The translations under genes were made by a program, and so were the position numbers. This document shows, in pieces, positions 5,343 to 7,591 of a stretch of 7,591 nt of DNA. Below the pieces are notes generated by a model, which did no database searches, had not been told where the DNA came from, and saw nothing but the letters and a program-made list of their open reading frames with translations. How positions within the stretch are numbered: the first letter of the stretch is position 1; each line of letters begins with the position of its first letter. This DNA is from Candidatus Dojkabacteria bacterium UBA2222 (lineage in GTDB: Bacteria > Patescibacteriota > Dojkabacteria > SC72): the NCBI GenBank assembly GCA_002328465.1, contig DCUE01000050.1, positions 4,229 through 11,819 of the forward strand, given 5' to 3'.

Positions 5343-5371
5343 TATTTACTTTCTATATTAAATAGTATAAT
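5343..5371 (+). promoter_or_regulatory. AT-rich promoter region before the 51-aa gene
   Basis: The gap 5281-5401 is about 85% A+T and contains a perfect TATAAT (5366-5371) with a fair -35 (TTTACT at 5345-5350, 15-base spacer; TATTTA at 5343 gives 17). A start near 5378 would leave a short, ribosome-site-free leader before ATG 5402. A further TTGATA (5287-5292) and the inverted pair AATGTT/AACATT (5283-5288, 5325-5330) lie upstream and could be an operator. Sequence-based call only. Confidence 0.4.
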
Positions 5372-5401
5372 ATTATATTAATAAATTAAGATATTAAAAA
5401 T

Positions 5402-5557
5402 ATGTTTACAACATCAAGGCAATTAGAAAGATATGAGAGAGGTATGAAGTGGAGAAACTTTAAGGAGATGATACCATTTTATATAGAGTTGTTTCTGATA
5501 GTAGCAGTATTTGTAATCTTATGTGATTTGGCATACAGATTAAGTTTTATTATTTAA
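5402..5557 (+). CDS. 51-aa single-pass membrane peptide
   Basis: A short gene directly after the AT-rich promoter region. It has a charged N-terminal part (MFTTSRQLERYERGMKWRNF) and one strong membrane helix at about residues 27-46 (FYIELFLIVAVFVILCDLAY), ending RLSFII. With the basic N-terminus it would most likely be inserted with that end inside the cell. There is no Shine-Dalgarno sequence before the ATG. Nothing identifies a function; such peptides in phage early regions may alter the host membrane or exclude other phages, which is speculation here. It ends 29 bases before the gene with a strong ribosome site at 5575. Confidence 0.55.
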   Translation: MFTTSRQLERYERGMKWRNFKEMIPFYIELFLIVAVFVILCDLAYRLSFII

Positions 5558-5586
5558 TTTATTTTATTTAAGAAGGGGGAACTAAA

Positions 5587-5919
5587 ATGAGTAATATTCC
5601 AAAAGAGTTTATACAGGATATTCAAGGGAAACAGTTTGTAAAGTATGAGGGATTGTTAAACCTATTCCACGAGAATGGTGGTAAAGAAATACATACAAGT
5701 TTAGAACAGAGTATGTTAGGAGAAGAAGTATTTTTTGTATTTAAGGCAGTAGTAAGTGGAGAGAGGGGAATTTATGAGGGATATGGAGATGCTTATAAGG
5801 GTAATGTTAATGCAATGATAATGAAGCATATGATGAGGATGGCAGAAACAAGAGCAAAAGCAAGAGCATTAAGAGATTACAATAATGTAGGTATGTGTTC
5901 AGTAGAGGAGTTAGACTAA
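5587..5919 (+). CDS. Possible ssDNA-annealing or ssDNA-handling protein (110 aa)
   Basis: Well-supported start: GGGGGA (5575-5580) six bases before the ATG. Domains in order: QFVKYEGLLNLFHENGGKEI (16-35), a strand pair EEVFFVFKAVVSGERGIYEGYGDA (46-69), then KGNVNAMIMKHMMRMAETRA (71-90) and KARALRDYNNVGMCSVEELD (91-110). The block M-A-E-T-R-A-K-A-R-A-L-R-D followed by G-M-x-x-x-E-E-L recurs in small phage proteins as I remember them, and its helix resembles the end of the core in Rad52- and Erf-like annealing proteins (an E-T/A-x-A-x-R-x-A-L-x-x-x-G rhythm). If so, it would bind single strands in phage recombination or replication. At 110 aa it is much shorter than typical Erf or RecT, so it may be only a related fold or a different protein altogether. 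The protein family looks real; the function is tentative. Confidence 0.5.
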   Translation: MSNIPKEFIQDIQGKQFVKYEGLLNLFHENGGKEIHTSLEQSMLGEEVFFVFKAVVSGERGIYEGYGDAYKGNVNAMIMKHMMRMAETRAKARALRDYNNVGMCSVEELD

Positions 5920-5936
5920 TTTAAGTATAAAGAATA

Positions 5937-6173
5937 ATGGTAAAGAAAAGATATGCAGTTTTTAGAATGAAAGATGCTAATAATTTTCCTGATAGAAGCA
6001 ATCACGATATTTTTATGGAGTCTTTTGAGGGAATGATGCAAGGTCAGGCATACTCAATAAAGATGAATAAGAAGTATTGGAATGAGAGATTTTATGTTAG
6101 GAAGTTAGAAGATGATGAGTTAAAAAAGTTTAATTCTAATAAGGGAACACTATTATGGAAACAAGAACAGTAA
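5937..6173 (+). CDS. 78-aa hypothetical protein
   Basis: Starts 17 bases after the preceding gene with only a weak AAAGAA before its ATG, and overlaps the next gene by 19 bases. It reads MVKKRYAVFRMKDANNFPDR, then HDIFMESFEGMMQGQAYSIK and KKYWNERFYVRKLEDDELKK. Probably a small mixed fold with several aromatic residues. I do not recognise a family or any active-site pattern. Its place after the MAETRA-type gene suggests a co-expressed early gene. Confidence 0.65.
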   Translation: MVKKRYAVFRMKDANNFPDRSNHDIFMESFEGMMQGQAYSIKMNKKYWNERFYVRKLEDDELKKFNSNKGTLLWKQEQ

Positions 6174-6409
6174 TGTATGGTAAAAATGGAGTACCATTTA
6201 CATTGATACAAGTAGTAAGGACACCATTAGAAAGTATATTAGCAATAGGAGATAGAGAAAAGAGTAGGAAGGTTATAGAAGAAAGCCAGAAAAGGAAACT
6301 AACATTTAGCGAACAATGTAAGATAGCAGAGATGGTAGAGAAGTTAAAACAAGATTTTAATTTAAGTAAGGAGAAGTTCAATGATACAACTAACAGAAGA
6401 AGGGTTTAA
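6155..6409 (+). CDS. 84-aa hypothetical protein
   Basis: The start at 6155 is supported by AAGGGA (6141-6146) eight bases upstream; a second in-frame ATG at 6173 overlaps the previous stop as TAATG and is a possible alternative. The N-terminal half is strand-like (VMYGKNGVPFTLIQVVRTPL), the C-terminal half a charged helix (REKSRKVIEESQKRKL and EQCKIAEMVEKLKQDFNL). No known motif. It overlaps the next gene by 29 bases, and its last codons contain that gene's ribosome site. Confidence 0.65.
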   Translation: METRTVMYGKNGVPFTLIQVVRTPLESILAIGDREKSRKVIEESQKRKLTFSEQCKIAEMVEKLKQDFNLSKEKFNDTTNRRRV

Positions 6410-6770
6410 GAGTTTTTATGATATAGACCAGATGTTGTATAACGATACAATATGGTTAAGTAAGCAAGTTAGTGGGAATGTTAAAGAGTTTGAAAAGACT
6501 GCTAAACAAATGGAATTAGGACAGAAAGAATGGGATATATTCTGGAAACGAATAAGAGCAATTAAGAGTATTATGAATAAGGATAAAAGGGATATAGAAA
6601 CATATATCAATGGCAAGAAGAAGATGATGACTAAAGATGAGTTTGAGTTTGCAGAATTTTATTTAGGAGAAGCAGAAGAAGAAAGTAATTGTTGTAGTGC
6701 TTCAGTAGTACACGATAGGTGTTCTGACTGTAAAGAGAATTGTACAACTGTTTATGTATTTGAAGTTTAA
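6381..6770 (+). CDS. 129-aa protein with C-terminal Cys-rich knuckle
   Basis: A good AAGGAGAAG sits four bases before the ATG. Residues 1-100 look helical and charged (GFKSFYDIDQMLYNDTIW, KQMELGQKEWDIFWKRIRAI, MMTKDEFEFAEFYLGEAEEE). The end carries C104-C105 ... H111, C114-x2-C117 and C121 in NCCSASVVHDRCSDCKENC. This CC-(x)n-C-x-x-C-K-E-x-C pattern is typical of small phage zinc-binding tails, probably a structural zinc knuckle for protein or nucleic-acid contact. No catalytic residues are evident. It belongs to a run of three metal-binding small proteins ending at 7573. Confidence 0.68.
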   Translation: MIQLTEEGFKSFYDIDQMLYNDTIWLSKQVSGNVKEFEKTAKQMELGQKEWDIFWKRIRAIKSIMNKDKRDIETYINGKKKMMTKDEFEFAEFYLGEAEEESNCCSASVVHDRCSDCKENCTTVYVFEV

Positions 6771-6787
6771 TTTATTATTTTATTAGA

Positions 6788-6973
6788 ATGAGTTATACAA
6801 ATATGTGTCCAGAGTGTAAGAGTAGAGATCTTAATAGTAAGGTAGTGATTAAAGGATTTCTAGGTAGGTTGAATTGGTGGATATTGTTAGTTATTACATT
6901 AGGGTTTGTTAGAACTTATGAGCACTTTATTACAGAGAAAGAGTGTAAGAAGTGTGGGTTAAAGTGGAGATAG
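6788..6973 (+). CDS. 61-aa zinc-ribbon protein with hydrophobic insert
   Basis: Two cysteine pairs, C7-x2-C10 (NMCPECKSRDL) and C53-x2-C56 (KECKKCGLKW), form the two knuckles of a zinc ribbon. Between them lies a strongly hydrophobic stretch, about residues 24-41 (GRLNWWILLVITLGF), long enough to reach into or across a membrane. Either the ribbon carries a membrane anchor between its knuckles, or the segment is a buried hairpin. The ATG follows an A/T-rich 17-base gap with no real ribosome site. It ends in TAG twelve bases before the second structured RNA element. The zinc-ribbon call is good; the role is unknown. Confidence 0.65.
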   Translation: MSYTNMCPECKSRDLNSKVVIKGFLGRLNWWILLVITLGFVRTYEHFITEKECKKCGLKWR

Positions 6974-6984
6974 CACATTAAAAA

Positions 6985-7198
6985 GGGAGTATCTTGCAAC
7001 CTATTTCTGGAGATAAGAATCTGGGAATTAGGTTGTAGGGTACTGCCCTACATTAGATAATTTCATTATACGAAAGTTATCTAGTTCTGATACCGAACAA
7101 GAGAAGTGGATTTGCATAAGCAGATTTCGGGCAGTTATCTGCGAATTTTATTCGGGGGTAGAACAGTTTAATCCAGCTACACTACCCAGTTCGGTATA
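6985..7198 (+). ncRNA. Second structured RNA element (about 215 nt)
   Basis: Consecutive helices fill this gap. Hairpin A: CAACCTA (6997-7003) with TAGGTTG (7029-7035), continued by TTC/GAA and AGAT/ATCT around an AAGA loop. Hairpin B: GTAGGG (7035-7040) with CCCTAC (7046-7051). Hairpin C: AGATAA-TTTC (7055-7064) with GAAA-G-TTATCT (7072-7082). A closed domain follows: ATACCGAAC (7090-7098) with GTTCGGTAT (7189-7197), enclosing GCAGAT/ATCTGC (7120-7125, 7137-7142), CGAAT/ATTCG (7142-7154) and GGGTAG/CTACCC (7156-7161, 7182-7187). Some share bases and so are alternatives, as in a switch. It ends 22 bases before ATG 7220, so it may be a cis-regulatory leader or a free RNA. It matches no riboswitch class that I recognise, and I see no clear promoter or U-tract. 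Confidence 0.6.
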
Positions 7199-7219
7199 TT
7201 AAATTAACTAAATAAAGAT

Positions 7220-7573
7220 ATGAAGAAGATAAAGAATATAGTAAGACTTGGATTTGTAAAAATTAATGGTGAAGAAGTTGCAGATAAGAAAACAATACTT
7301 GAATTAGCAGAAAAGGTTAGCCAGATAATAGACCAAGTAAACCAATCCCAGAAGCAACCAGAGGTATGCGAACACAATTTTGATTGTGATGGTTATTGTG
7401 TTAAGTGTCATATAAGAGATATGCAGTTAGAACCAGAGAAGCAAGGGGAGTGGAGAGAGGAAGACCAATGTGTTAATGAGTTTATGAGATTTGTAAAAGG
7501 ACATAGATTAGTGAAGGATGTCCATTTTTACAGGGGAGATGGAGAAAGAGAAATTGTTATTAAGTTAATCTAA
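7220..7573 (+). CDS. 117-aa phage protein with Cys/His metal-binding motif
   Basis: Residues 1-45 give a strand part (IVRLGFVKINGEEV) and a helix (KTILELAEKVSQIIDQVNQS). The centre holds C50-x-H52, then C56, C60-x2-C63 in CEHNFDCDGYCVKCHIRD, a pattern like the HxFDxDGxCxxC signature of many small phage proteins and presumably a zinc site. The C-terminal part (EDQCVNEFMRFVKGHRLVKD, HFYRGDGEREIVIKLI) is soluble and mixed. No enzyme function is visible. The ATG is preceded only by AAAGAT, not a strong ribosome site, and lies 22 bases after the closing helix of the structured element, so folding upstream may control its translation. Confidence 0.68.
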   Translation: MKKIKNIVRLGFVKINGEEVADKKTILELAEKVSQIIDQVNQSQKQPEVCEHNFDCDGYCVKCHIRDMQLEPEKQGEWREEDQCVNEFMRFVKGHRLVKDVHFYRGDGEREIVIKLI

Positions 7574-7579
7574 ACTATT

Positions 7580-7587
7580 AAAGGAGG
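7580..7587 (+). promoter_or_regulatory. Ribosome binding site of the next gene
   Basis: AAAGGAGG, a near-perfect Shine-Dalgarno sequence, begins six bases after the stop of the preceding gene. Its start codon would fall just beyond the window edge, so another + strand gene follows in the same unit. Confidence 0.7.
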
Positions 7588-7591
7588 AAGA

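Noticed and set aside
4185..7197. tRNA genes in the two structured regions
   Set aside because: No GTTCRANYC T-loop with a matching cloverleaf and acceptor stem could be found; the hairpins do not fit tRNA geometry.
1..7591. CRISPR array, insertion sequence or anti-defence cluster
   Set aside because: No regularly spaced repeats, transposase or terminal inverted repeats are visible, and none of the small proteins carries a recognisable defence or anti-defence motif.

Overview
The window reads as a dense piece of an AT-rich, double-stranded DNA tailed-phage (or prophage) genome whose host is probably low-GC and Gram-positive-like (Bacillota or similar). The reasons are: every credible gene lies on the + strand; stops and starts overlap as ATGA or TAATG; several genes have AGGAGG-type ribosome sites; the likely promoters have TTGACT- and TATAAT-like boxes; and the gene content is phage-like (holin-like membrane protein, phosphoesterase, HNH nuclease, DUF115-like protein, many tiny proteins). 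TAA, TAG and TGA all end genes, so the standard bacterial code fits. The host cannot be named from this sequence.

Left part (1-1984). The tail of an upstream gene is followed by two hidden, translationally coupled one-helix membrane peptides (26 and 27 aa) and an 89-aa two-helix, holin-like protein, then a calcineurin-type metallophosphoesterase with all five metal-binding motifs. A very stable hairpin whose loop copies the anti-Shine-Dalgarno tail of 16S rRNA separates these from an HNH endonuclease gene. The nuclease gene really starts at a TTG behind a perfect AGGAGG, and it is closed by an intrinsic terminator.

Middle part (1985-3979). A new transcript probably starts right at the ATG of a GT4-type glycosyltransferase (no leader). 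A DUF115/MptE-like protein and two tiny proteins (54 and 53 aa) follow with almost no gaps. This looks like a phage surface- or virion-modification cassette.

The most interesting region is 4031-4600. A promoter-like sequence is followed by about 535 bases with no convincing gene but a dense set of long complementary arms: a symmetric rod hairpin, long-range helices, a possible pseudoknot and a three-way junction near the 3' end. I read it as a large structured phage RNA of the general kind represented by ROOL and GOLLD; membership in either family is unproven. A second, shorter structured element (about 215 bases) lies at 6985-7198, ahead of a cysteine-rich small protein.

Right part (4602-7591). 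Three coupled small helical proteins of unknown function are followed by an AT-rich promoter region, a 51-aa membrane peptide, and a series of small early-type genes. These include a 110-aa protein with a MAETRAKARALRD motif that I tentatively connect with single-strand-annealing or ssDNA-handling proteins, two unknowns, and three proteins with Cys/His metal-binding patterns. The window ends on a strong ribosome site for the next, unseen gene.
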